In this document: positions 17,858 through 25,442 of the stretch, in pieces
Position numbering within the stretch: position 1 is the first letter of the stretch
Layout: every line of letters starts with the position of its first letter
NCBI GenBank assembly: GCA_964652775.1
Contig: CAZZAM010000003.1
Span: 172,427 to 236,426, forward strand
Length of the DNA stretch: 64,000 nt
Direction: 5' to 3'
From: UBA11346 sp038060575
GTDB taxonomy: Bacteria > Planctomycetota > UBA11346
Made by a program: the position numbers and the translations under genes
Notes under the pieces: generated by a model
Database searches by the model: none
What the model saw: the letters and a program-made list of their open reading frames with translations, nothing else
Told to the model about the DNA's origin: nothing

Positions 17858-18655
17858 ATGGCTTCCCGGCTCCATCCCGTTATTGGCCTCGGACGCACAA
17901 CCATCCGTATGGGGTCCTATGTCATCGCGGTAGCCACAATCATTGGCTACGCGGTCTTGACCATGTTCCACGGCTGGAAGACCTTGCCGCGCGTTGCTCG
18001 CGAGGTGCTCAAGCGCCAGATCCTGTTCACCGGCGTTGAGGCGCTGCCGTTTGTTGCCTTAATCGCCATCCTCACCAGTTCAGTGGTGGTTGTTCAGGGT
18101 ACGCTCGGAGTGGGCAGTAAGGAATTGATGGGCACCCTGCTCATCACCGTTGTGTTTCGCGAAATTGGTCCACTGATCGTTGCCTTCATCGTCATTGGCC
18201 GCAGTGGGGCCGCGATCGCCGCTGAGCTAGCGAGCATGCGCGTCAATCGCGAAATCGATTCCCTGGAAGCGATGGGCGTTGATCCGTTTGATTACCTGAT
18301 TGTACCGCGCATGGCCGGTGTCGTTGCAGCCATGATCGGCTTGACCATCGCCTTCGTGACCTGCTGTCTTGCAAGCGGCTGGCTCCTGTTGCTTTTGGCT
18401 GCCGCAGCGCCGCCCTCGTTGACCGAGTATGCGGCCATGCTCTCGGCTCCGCTCGGAATTGGCGATCTCCTGGTTTTCCTCGCTAAAACAATCGTTCCCG
18501 GCTTGCTCATCGCTGCCGTCGCCTGCCATGAAGGCCTGGTGGCGGCGACCTCATCGACCGAAGTTCCCCGCGCTGCCACTCGTGGCGTTGTGCGCGCCCT
18601 GTCAGCCGTGTTCATCTGGGATGCCGGCGTCACTGCGTTGGTCTATCTGCGATGA
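17858..18655 (+). CDS. mlaE: MlaE-family ABC permease (phospholipid/lipid transport)
   Basis: The 265-residue protein has about five to six membrane segments. It carries the MlaE family core: VEALPFVALIAILTSSVVVVQG, then TVVFREIGPLIVAFIVIGRSGAAIAAELASMRVNREIDSLEAMGVDPFDYLIVPR, which is highly conserved across the family. It forms the inner-membrane channel of an MCE-type lipid transporter that moves phospholipids or other lipids across the envelope. Its stop overlaps the ATPase start by 4 bp, and the MCE protein and a lipoprotein follow, giving a four-gene operon at 17858-21335. The start at 17858 is the only reasonable one. Confidence 0.92.
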   Translation: MASRLHPVIGLGRTTIRMGSYVIAVATIIGYAVLTMFHGWKTLPRVAREVLKRQILFTGVEALPFVALIAILTSSVVVVQGTLGVGSKELMGTLLITVVFREIGPLIVAFIVIGRSGAAIAAELASMRVNREIDSLEAMGVDPFDYLIVPRMAGVVAAMIGLTIAFVTCCLASGWLLLLLAAAAPPSLTEYAAMLSAPLGIGDLLVFLAKTIVPGLLIAAVACHEGLVAATSSTEVPRAATRGVVRALSAVFIWDAGVTALVYLR

Positions 18656-19359
18656 ACGACAGCGCTCCGGTTATGTCGTTTGGCAACGTTGACTGGACGC
18701 CTCCAGGTTCTGATCGGCCGTTGTTCACCGGACTCACTTTTGATATTCGTCCCGGTGAGCTTGTGGTGCTCACCTCCTGCCTCGGCGGCGGCAAGTCCAG
18801 TGCGTTACGCATGGCTGTTGGCCTGGACCAGCCCAGTCACGGCAGCGTCACGGTTTGTGGACAACCGCCGGCACGAGTGCGCACCCGAGTCGGCTATGCT
18901 GCCGATCAAGGAGCATTGCTCGCCAACCTGACCTTGAGAGAGAATTTGATTCTCCCCCTACGTTGGCAGCAGGACCTTTCCCCTGCGGATGTCGAGCGAC
19001 GGGCCCAAAAAGCACTGCATTTGTTCGGTGTAACCGACATCCCGGTCACCACACCTGCGTATGCACCGACCAACATTCGCCGTCTCGTTACCCTCGCACG
19101 CGCCATGATTCTGGAACCAGCAGTTCTGGTACTTGACGATCCGACCGATGACTTCGACAGCGAATCGGCCTCGGAGATCTGGCGCCATCTTGCCGATATC
19201 GCTGTCGACCGGCAGGTGGCTATACTAGCCACCGCGACAGTGCCCCCGGTTTTGCCGACCGCCCGCTTCATCCATATCGATGCAACCTCTTCACCAGGAA
19301 CCCGAAAGTTTTCCGCTGCCCAACGCAGCGTTTCCGGCGTCCCATTTCGTAAGCAATAA
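18652..19359 (+). CDS. MlaF-like ABC ATPase with degenerate motifs
   Basis: The 235-residue protein occupies the ATPase position of the Mla-type operon and has the general ABC fold: FTGLTFDIRPGELVVL, DQGALLANLTLRENLILPLR and ARAMILEPAVLVLDDPTDDFD. Several catalytic elements are altered. Walker A reads TSCLGGGKSS (41-50), with the first Gly changed. The LSGGQ signature position holds YAPTNIRRLV (137-146). The residue after the Walker B Asp is Asp, not Glu (LDDP). The switch-His region reads ILATATV. It therefore may hydrolyse ATP poorly or act with another ATPase. The neighbours leave little doubt of its role as the MlaE/MlaD partner. It overlaps mlaE by 4 bp. Confidence 0.8.
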   Translation: MNDSAPVMSFGNVDWTPPGSDRPLFTGLTFDIRPGELVVLTSCLGGGKSSALRMAVGLDQPSHGSVTVCGQPPARVRTRVGYAADQGALLANLTLRENLILPLRWQQDLSPADVERRAQKALHLFGVTDIPVTTPAYAPTNIRRLVTLARAMILEPAVLVLDDPTDDFDSESASEIWRHLADIAVDRQVAILATATVPPVLPTARFIHIDATSSPGTRKFSAAQRSVSGVPFRKQ

Positions 19360-19362
19360 CCC

Positions 19363-20433
19363 ATGACTGACCAACCGTTCAAATTCCGCCATCTCGATGC
19401 CATCGTTGGTTCATTCGTTGTTGGTGGAGTTGTCATTGTCGTTGCAGCACTGCTGCTGGTGGGCCATGCCCGACAGTTTTTCACCCTCAAGGACAAGGTG
19501 CTGGCAAGAACATCTACCGCGGTGAATAAGGATCTCAGCAAAGATCAGCTAGCTGCGCGCTTAGAATTCTACGAAGAGCTTGCCGAATCTTTGCGTCCAG
19601 GAACCCCAGTTGAACTGTCGGGCAGACAAGTCGGACAGGTTGAAGAGGCAAGTATCGAGCACGGTTGCGTGAATATCACCATGTATATCGAGCGCGAAGC
19701 TTTGGGCCGTTTACATCAGGACGCCCACGCAGTCATCAAGATGCCACTGGCCCCCTTCATGGGCCAGACTCGGGTCCTACTCAAAGCTGGATATGACGAA
19801 GGTAAACTCGTCATCGGTGAGCACATGGCTCCATTACCCATTGATCCCCCGCGCGATTCGACGGCGATGGCGATGGCGGTGCTGCGCGACCTGGAATCCA
19901 ATCTTGGCCCACTGATGTCCAGTATCACCGCGCTGGTGAACGAATCGCGCGGCATGGTGGTTGATGTCCGTTCGCAGCGGATTCCCCAGCAAGCCGGTGA
20001 ATTCATGGCGAGCCTCAAAGAGCAGAAGGTTCCTGAACGCGCTGCGGCGCTGCTGGCCCGCGCCGAACAGATCAGCGCTCACATGGAAGGCATCGCCGCT
20101 GCGGCAGAACGCCTAGCCACTGGCCTCGATCAGGGTCGTGGCCTCGCTGGAAAAGCGCTTCGTGACGAAAATCTGGCCACTGATCTTACCCGCCTAGCCC
20201 ACGATCTCCGTGCTATTACCGCTGAAATCCGTCGCGCTTCGCCTGCCATTCCCCAGCTCACTGACAATGTCGGAACCTTGCTTACTGAAGTCCAGCGCCT
20301 GGTCGATGGCATCAATCGCCATTGGTTGCTGCGCAGTTACACCGACATTGGCGATCCGACTCGGTTGATTCCAAGCGGTATCGTCGCGCCACCTGCCGAT
20401 CAACCTGTTCCCACGTCGGGAGCAAAGCCATGA
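19363..20433 (+). CDS. mlaD: MlaD-like MCE-domain lipid-binding protein
   Basis: The 356-residue protein has one N-terminal membrane helix (IVGSFVVGGVVIVVAALLLV, residues 14-33). One MCE domain follows, interrupted by an insertion: FFTLKDKVLARTSTAVNKDL, then LRPGTPVELSGRQVGQVEEAS and GQTRVLLKAGYDEGKLVIG. The C-terminal half (about 170-320) is a long helical region (RIPQQAGEFMASLKEQKVPERAAALLARAEQ) like the helical barrels or needles of longer MCE proteins. Such proteins form periplasmic hexamers that carry lipids to or from the MlaE channel. It starts 3 bp after the ATPase stop and its stop overlaps the lipoprotein start by 4 bp. Confidence 0.88.
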   Translation: MTDQPFKFRHLDAIVGSFVVGGVVIVVAALLLVGHARQFFTLKDKVLARTSTAVNKDLSKDQLAARLEFYEELAESLRPGTPVELSGRQVGQVEEASIEHGCVNITMYIEREALGRLHQDAHAVIKMPLAPFMGQTRVLLKAGYDEGKLVIGEHMAPLPIDPPRDSTAMAMAVLRDLESNLGPLMSSITALVNESRGMVVDVRSQRIPQQAGEFMASLKEQKVPERAAALLARAEQISAHMEGIAAAAERLATGLDQGRGLAGKALRDENLATDLTRLAHDLRAITAEIRRASPAIPQLTDNVGTLLTEVQRLVDGINRHWLLRSYTDIGDPTRLIPSGIVAPPADQPVPTSGAKP

Positions 20434-21335
20434 AACATCTACACGTCGTGCTGCTACCCGGGCTGTTCTTGGCCATCGGCTGCAGTCAGTCGCCACGTCT
20501 GATTCCTGAGCAACGCGCGGCAGGACTGTCGGCATCCGGAGCCGCTGCATTCGCCGCTGGCCATCACCACACGGCAGCCGCACGCTATTCTGCCGCAACC
20601 GATGCCAGCCTGACCATCGATGATCGCGCTGCCGCCTCACGTGATCTGCATAACCGTGGCATCGCTCTCTTGGCCTGTGGCGCAGCCGAGGCCTCGGTAC
20701 AGGACTTTCGTGAGTCTATTCGCTTGGCCGAATTGTCCGCATCGCCGCCCAATGAACGTGCAGCAACCCGGATCGCGTTAGCCACCGCGCACGTGGAGCT
20801 TGGCCATCTGGAAGAGGCGCTAGCCTCCTGCCGTACCGCCGTTGATGAAACCGCCTCAGGTGGCGACGCTGGACTGTATGCGCGCGCATTGGCCAGTCGT
20901 GCTGCGGTGCAACTGCGACGAGGTGATCGCGCCGCTGCTGTCGTCGATCTTGATGCGGCGATCGCCCAAGCTGCTGGAAATGACGGCGCCTCCGGCACGG
21001 TTGCGGTGGTCCGCGGTCACGTGTTGGTTGCCAGCGGCGACGCTCCTGGAGCCGATACGTCCTATGCCCGCGCGGTCGGATTTTTCCGGGCTGCTGGCGA
21101 TACGCTTGGCTTGGCGGCCGCACTCGACGGCGCTGCGCACGTCGCTGAAACCACGGCACATAACGATCCGACCAGACTGCGCGAGGCGGCCCATCGCTGG
21201 CGTCGTGCGGCTGCTGTTCCTGCGGGTGGACCTGTCGGTGCTGCTAAACGCTTACGGGCTGCGGCTCGCTGTCTACGCGCAGCCGGAGATGTCAGTCAGG
21301 CTGACGACCTCGACGCCAGCGCCGCGCGACAGTAA
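20430..21335 (+). CDS. TPR-type lipoprotein of the Mla-like operon
   Basis: The ATG at 20430 overlaps the mlaD stop. The 301-residue product has a lipoprotein signal (LPGLFLAIGCSQ, Cys at about residue 18). It continues as an Ala-rich all-helical repeat protein with TPR-like periodicity: GAAAFAAGHHHTAAARYSAA, LHNRGIALLACGAAEASVQD, ATAHVELGHLEEALASCRTA and ASRAAVQLRRGDRAAAVVDL. It is likely attached to the outer or inner membrane on the periplasmic side. In other Mla-type operons this position holds an MlaA/MlaC or lipoprotein partner. The sequence is not MlaC-like. A scaffolding role between MCE hexamer and outer membrane is an inference. Confidence 0.8.
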   Translation: MKHLHVVLLPGLFLAIGCSQSPRLIPEQRAAGLSASGAAAFAAGHHHTAAARYSAATDASLTIDDRAAASRDLHNRGIALLACGAAEASVQDFRESIRLAELSASPPNERAATRIALATAHVELGHLEEALASCRTAVDETASGGDAGLYARALASRAAVQLRRGDRAAAVVDLDAAIAQAAGNDGASGTVAVVRGHVLVASGDAPGADTSYARAVGFFRAAGDTLGLAAALDGAAHVAETTAHNDPTRLREAAHRWRRAAAVPAGGPVGAAKRLRAAARCLRAAGDVSQADDLDASAARQ

Positions 21336-21360
21336 TCCTAAAACCGGCGTTTGAAAAACA

Positions 21361-21517
21361 CCAAGGCACCCGCAGAGGCGCAGAGGCCGCGGAGATCGCT
21401 GAGGAGAGCGCGATTGGATCATTCCCCTGCGGGTGATCGACACTGAAAACCATCACGTCTTCTAACCTAGGAACCCTGCAACCTCTGCGTAACTCTGCGC
21501 CTCTGCGGTTGCCTTGG
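21361..21517. repeat. Palindromic-ended interspersed repeat, copy 1
   Basis: The left end begins CCAAGGCACCCGCAGAGGCG and the right end is the inverse, CGCCTCTGCGGTTGCCTTGG, flanking about 105 bp of less conserved sequence. It fills the gap between two convergent genes, the lipoprotein gene and radA. Copy 2 (27610-27764) has the same ends and the same convergent setting, and copy 3 begins at 63973. It carries no coding capacity. It is likely a bidirectional terminator or a MITE/REP-like element. Confidence 0.85.
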
Positions 21518-21539
21518 ATCGCGCTGTTTAGGGTAATCG

Positions 21540-22883
21540 CTAGCCGAGGGCCCGCTCGACGGCTTCAGAAAGTTTCGTCACAATCAAGCGTCCTTTACCG
21601 CTGCCAGCCCCAGGTCCAACTAGGCGCTGGAAACCGAGTCGCCTGGCCTCGGTGGCGCGCAATTCATAGCGTGGAGCCGGACGTAATTCACCACCCAAGC
21701 CGACTTCGCCAACCGCCACTAAATCAGGAGGAATCGGTACATCGCGCCACGCACTTGCTACAGCGAGAGCCACCGCGAGATCAGCCGCTGGTTCGCTCAG
21801 CTTTGCGCCACCGGTGACATTGACATAGACGTCGTGTGTTCCGAGCGGCAGACGCAGGCGCCGCGCCAGTACAGCCAACACCATCGCGACACGATTAGGA
21901 TCAAGGCCGCTAACCCGGCGCGCTGGACTTGGCGCTTCGTTGGGACCGACCAACGCCTGTACTTCGACCAGCAAGCACCGATTCCCTTCGACCGCTGGAA
22001 CCACGCATGAACCAGCGACCGACGCATCGCGATCAGCGATAAAAACGCCGGATGGATCAGGGACTTCTTCAAGTCCATTGGTTCCCATGCGTAGCAGACC
22101 GATTTCCGAGGTGGCCCCAAAGCGGTTTTTCACCGCCCGTAGGACGCGCAGATCAGCGTAACGATCGCCCTCAAACGCGAGCACCGTGTCAACCAAGTGC
22201 TCGAGCAGTCGCGGCCCCGCCAAGCTGCCGTCCTTGGTTACGTGACCGACGAGAACCAACGTGACCCCAGCGCGTTTGGCTGCGGCGACCAATTCAGCAG
22301 CGCAGGCACGGACCTGGGAAACGCCACCAGGTTCGCCATCGACGCCATCAAGACTCAGCAATTGGATCGAATCAACAACTGCGAGTCGATGTTCACCGGT
22401 CGCGATGCGCGCAGCAATCGCGCGGGCATCACCGCCAGCCGCAAGTTGCAGACCAGGGGCCAACGCACCGACGCGCTTAAGTCGGGCGCGTACTTGGCTC
22501 AACCCTTCTTCGGCAGTGACGTAAAGCGCCGGAGCCTGCCGTGCAATCGCCCCGGCAACCTGAGCGAGCAACGTACTTTTGCCGATGCCCGGCTCACCAC
22601 CGAGCACGATGGTTGCACCAGCCGGCAATCCGCCGCCAAGGACGCGATCCACTTCACCGATGCCGGTCGCCAAGCGCGGCGGATCCGGTGCGCCGACTGC
22701 CTCGGCTAACTCAACGATCAGTGCCGCGTGTCCACCGCTGCCGCGACCGCTGGCCATGCTGACTTCGGCCGCCGACAACTGTACCACGCTGTTGAACGCG
22801 CCGCACCGCGGGCATTTGCCAGCCCACTTCAGGAGCTGTTCGCCGCACTCGCCGCATCCCCAGCCGGGTTCTTTCTTCGCCAT
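21540..22883 (-). CDS. radA: DNA repair protein RadA
   Basis: The 447-residue product from the ATG at 22883 has the full RadA architecture. The N-terminal C4 zinc finger is CGECGEQLLKWAGKCPRCG. The RecA-like ATPase core has Walker A GGEPGIGKST and Walker B-like LAVVDSIQ. The RadA-specific KNRFG motif appears as VKNRFGATSEIGLLRM. The C-terminal Lon-protease-like domain includes YVNVTGGAKLSEPAADLAVALAVASA. RadA is a hexameric helicase that promotes branch migration in homologous recombination. A longer frame to 22910 adds nine residues with poor support. It is a single gene, convergent with the Mla-like operon across repeat copy 1. Confidence 0.95.
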   Translation of the reverse strand: MAKKEPGWGCGECGEQLLKWAGKCPRCGAFNSVVQLSAAEVSMASGRGSGGHAALIVELAEAVGAPDPPRLATGIGEVDRVLGGGLPAGATIVLGGEPGIGKSTLLAQVAGAIARQAPALYVTAEEGLSQVRARLKRVGALAPGLQLAAGGDARAIAARIATGEHRLAVVDSIQLLSLDGVDGEPGGVSQVRACAAELVAAAKRAGVTLVLVGHVTKDGSLAGPRLLEHLVDTVLAFEGDRYADLRVLRAVKNRFGATSEIGLLRMGTNGLEEVPDPSGVFIADRDASVAGSCVVPAVEGNRCLLVEVQALVGPNEAPSPARRVSGLDPNRVAMVLAVLARRLRLPLGTHDVYVNVTGGAKLSEPAADLAVALAVASAWRDVPIPPDLVAVGEVGLGGELRPAPRYELRATEARRLGFQRLVGPGAGSGKGRLIVTKLSEAVERALG

Positions 22884-22977
22884 GCGCCGCATCCAAGCAG
22901 AACGGAGCAAGAAAGGAAGCGTTCGAACGTAGCGCCGACTTCAGTCAACGACCGGTCTTTAGTCGGCCGATGGGGCA

Positions 22978-23919
22978 ATGACTGGCGCACTCTCCCTCGG
23001 CTACATCATCCCCAGCGTGAGCGATCTCATCCACTACCTCCGTGAACGCCAACGTGAACTCACCACGTATTTCACCCCGCAAAAAACCACCGCCTGGCGC
23101 CTGTATGATGGCGAACTGCTTGAACATTCCTACTCGATCGATTGGTATGCCGGTGCTGTGGTCGCATACGCCCACGCTGGATCTAACTCAGGACCTGATC
23201 CGACCGCGATTGCATCGGCCCTGAACATCCCCACTGATCTCGTCTTCGTCAAAGAGCGCCGCCGTCAACGCGATCGTCAACATGGTGGGCAATACCAGGC
23301 GATCGCCCGCGCCGGTGCCGAGCGGACCGTACGTGAAGCCGGGCTCCAGTTCGCCGTTAATCTCTCTGACTACGTGGACACCGGTCTGTTCCTCGATCAT
23401 CGCCCATTACGCGCCACCGTCGGAGCATCCGCCGTAGGCAAGCGCGTCCTGAATTTATTCGCCTACACGGGCGCATTTACCGTGCACGCCGCAGCGGGAG
23501 GCGCTCGCTCCACTGTGACGGTCGATTTGTCCAATACCTACCTACGCTGGGCGCAGCGGAATCTGGATCTGAACCGGCTGCGTGGCGACCACCGTATGGT
23601 GAAGGCCGACTGCATCCGTTGGCTCGGCGAGCAGCACCACGACCGTTTCGATCTGATCATCTGTGATCCGCCGACGTTCAGTAATTCCAAAGCCATGACG
23701 AAGTCTTGGGAGATCGAACGCGATCAGGAGTGGTTACTGTGGCGCTTATGGAATCTGCTGACGCCTGGTGGGACCGCGTGGTTCAGTACCAACAAGCGTG
23801 GCTTTGTTCTGACGCAGAAAACACCGCCGTTTTCTGCAATCGACGACATAACCGATAAAACGGTCGCCTATGATTTTTCCGGAAAGCATCCTCACTCCTG
23901 TTGGCGCATGCAACGGTAA
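22978..23919 (+). CDS. RlmK-like class I SAM-dependent rRNA methyltransferase
   Basis: The 313-residue protein aligns in motif order with the C-terminal RlmK half of RlmKL. RLYDGELLEHSYSIDWYAG corresponds to the R.YD.D.PEY..A.D.Y motif, and VNLSDYVDTGLFLDHRPLR to the V.L.DY.DTGLFLDHR motif. Motif I is VLNLFAYTGAFTVHAAAGGA and motif IV is LIICDPPTFSNSKAM. Members methylate guanosine N7 in 23S rRNA. The N-terminal THUMP/RlmL half of the fused enterobacterial protein is absent, so this is a stand-alone version. It is divergent from radA, with a 94-bp gap between the two starts. Confidence 0.85.
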   Translation: MTGALSLGYIIPSVSDLIHYLRERQRELTTYFTPQKTTAWRLYDGELLEHSYSIDWYAGAVVAYAHAGSNSGPDPTAIASALNIPTDLVFVKERRRQRDRQHGGQYQAIARAGAERTVREAGLQFAVNLSDYVDTGLFLDHRPLRATVGASAVGKRVLNLFAYTGAFTVHAAAGGARSTVTVDLSNTYLRWAQRNLDLNRLRGDHRMVKADCIRWLGEQHHDRFDLIICDPPTFSNSKAMTKSWEIERDQEWLLWRLWNLLTPGGTAWFSTNKRGFVLTQKTPPFSAIDDITDKTVAYDFSGKHPHSCWRMQR

Positions 23920-24243
23920 CCAGATCATGCATGCATGGATGATACGACTTGGGAATCATGCATTGCCGATAGGCCGTTCGTTCCCCGGAGTGTTTTCAAG
24001 TCCGTCATTCGGCACGGAAACGGAACGTTTCTGGTGAAGAAAACTGCCTGACCGTGGACGCGGTGCATCGTAAACCTAGATTTTGCGCGTGCGCATCATG
24101 CCCTCCCTTATGATCGCGGTTGCTTTTGTTGGTGGGGAACGCCACTTTTTCATCACATCCAATCCCCGCTGTGCCGCCATAGTACCAAACCACGGCAACA
24201 CGTTCCTCACATTCTCCGACCCAACCACGAGTCCTTGAGAGAC
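23920..24243. other. Intergenic stretch before ackA, no gene seen
   Basis: These 324 bp contain no convincing reading frame or structural RNA. The left part has repeated ATCATGCAT patterns (about 23927-23965). A possible -10 (TATGAT) near 24109-24114 has no well-spaced -35. The promoter of the ackA-pta operon presumably lies here. Confidence 0.5.
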
Positions 24244-25428
24244 ATGCCCATCCTCGTCCTCAACTGCGGTTCCTCTTCGGTGAAGTTCGCGGTCATCGAC
24301 CCGACGATCGGCAGCCATCTTATCGTTGGTCTGGGCCAACGACTCGATTCACCACAAGCAACGCTCAATTGGCAGGATGCAACCGGCAATCACGAACAGG
24401 CTCGTGCCGGAGCGAGCCATGAAATCATCATCGGTGAAATTGCCAAACTACTGGAGCGCACCGGACAACTCACTCATGTAGTTGGCATTGGTCATCGGGT
24501 GGTCCACGGTGGATCGCGATTCGCTCGATCCGTGCTTATAAATGACCAAGTCGAAGCGGGAATTGAAGCCTGCAACCATCTTGGACCTCTGCATAATCCG
24601 CCAAATCTGATCGGCATCCGCCTCTGTGGCCGATTCTTTCCTGGGCTCAAGCAGGCCGCTGTTTTTGACACCGCTTTCCACCAAACCATGCCTGCGAAGG
24701 CTTTTCGCTATGCAGTACCGGACGAGTGGTACTTCAAGCACGATGTTCGACGCTACGGGTTTCACGGCACCAGCCATCGCTTTGTAACCAGCGAAGCGGC
24801 CCGCCGACTTGCGCTGCCGCCTGAGCGTTGCCAATTCGTCATCGCCCATCTCGGCAACGGCTGCAGTGCAACTGCCGTGAAAAACGGCCAGAGCGTCGAC
24901 ACCACGATGGGCCTCACCCCGCTCGAAGGATTGGTGATGGGTACACGCTCGGGTGATATTGACCCGGCCGTCATCGGTTACATGGCCGATCGTCTCGGCT
25001 GTGACGCCAAGAAGGTCATCGACATACTCAACAAGCAGAGTGGCCTCCTCGGACTTTCAGGAGTTTCCAACGACATGCGCGTACTGCTGGCAGCCGCCGA
25101 GGCCGGCAACGAGAAAGCCCGCCTGGCTATCGACGTTTTCAGCTATCGCTTAGCCAAACACCTGCTTGGCCTCTGTGCCGCCCTTGAGCGACTGGACGCG
25201 GTAATCTTCACCGGTGGCATCGGCGAGAACTCGCCTCCCATTCGCGCTGCTACCGTGGCACAACTCAAGGTGCTTGGTCTGGAACTCGACCCAGCGGCCA
25301 ACGCGGTTCATGGCGCCGCGCATGGTAGTCGCATCAGCAGTCCGCAATCGATCCCGGTGCTGGTAGTGTCAACCAACGAAGAATTACTCATCGCCCGCGA
25401 CACCGCTGCCCTGCTCAACCTCACCTGA
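24244..25428 (+). CDS. ackA: Acetate kinase
   Basis: The 394-residue enzyme interconverts acetyl phosphate plus ADP and acetate plus ATP. Signature sequences are ILVLNCGSSSVKFAV at the N-terminus (ASKHA phosphate-1 loop), GHRVVHGG, FDTAFHQTMP, RRYGFHGTSH (catalytic region), AHLGNGCSATAV, the MGLTPLEGLVMGTRSGDIDP stretch, and FTGGIGENS near the C-terminus. All are intact. The ATG at 24244 is preferred. An in-frame TTG at 24235 would add three residues. It is followed 14 bp later by pta, the usual pair that makes ATP and acetate from acetyl-CoA. Confidence 0.97.
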   Translation: MPILVLNCGSSSVKFAVIDPTIGSHLIVGLGQRLDSPQATLNWQDATGNHEQARAGASHEIIIGEIAKLLERTGQLTHVVGIGHRVVHGGSRFARSVLINDQVEAGIEACNHLGPLHNPPNLIGIRLCGRFFPGLKQAAVFDTAFHQTMPAKAFRYAVPDEWYFKHDVRRYGFHGTSHRFVTSEAARRLALPPERCQFVIAHLGNGCSATAVKNGQSVDTTMGLTPLEGLVMGTRSGDIDPAVIGYMADRLGCDAKKVIDILNKQSGLLGLSGVSNDMRVLLAAAEAGNEKARLAIDVFSYRLAKHLLGLCAALERLDAVIFTGGIGENSPPIRAATVAQLKVLGLELDPAANAVHGAAHGSRISSPQSIPVLVVSTNEELLIARDTAALLNLT

Positions 25429-25442
25429 GATCCGGAGTCTCC

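Noticed and set aside
21361..21517. Insertion sequence with transposase
   Set aside because: The element is only about 155 bp with inverted ends and no reading frame, so it can be at most a non-autonomous repeat.
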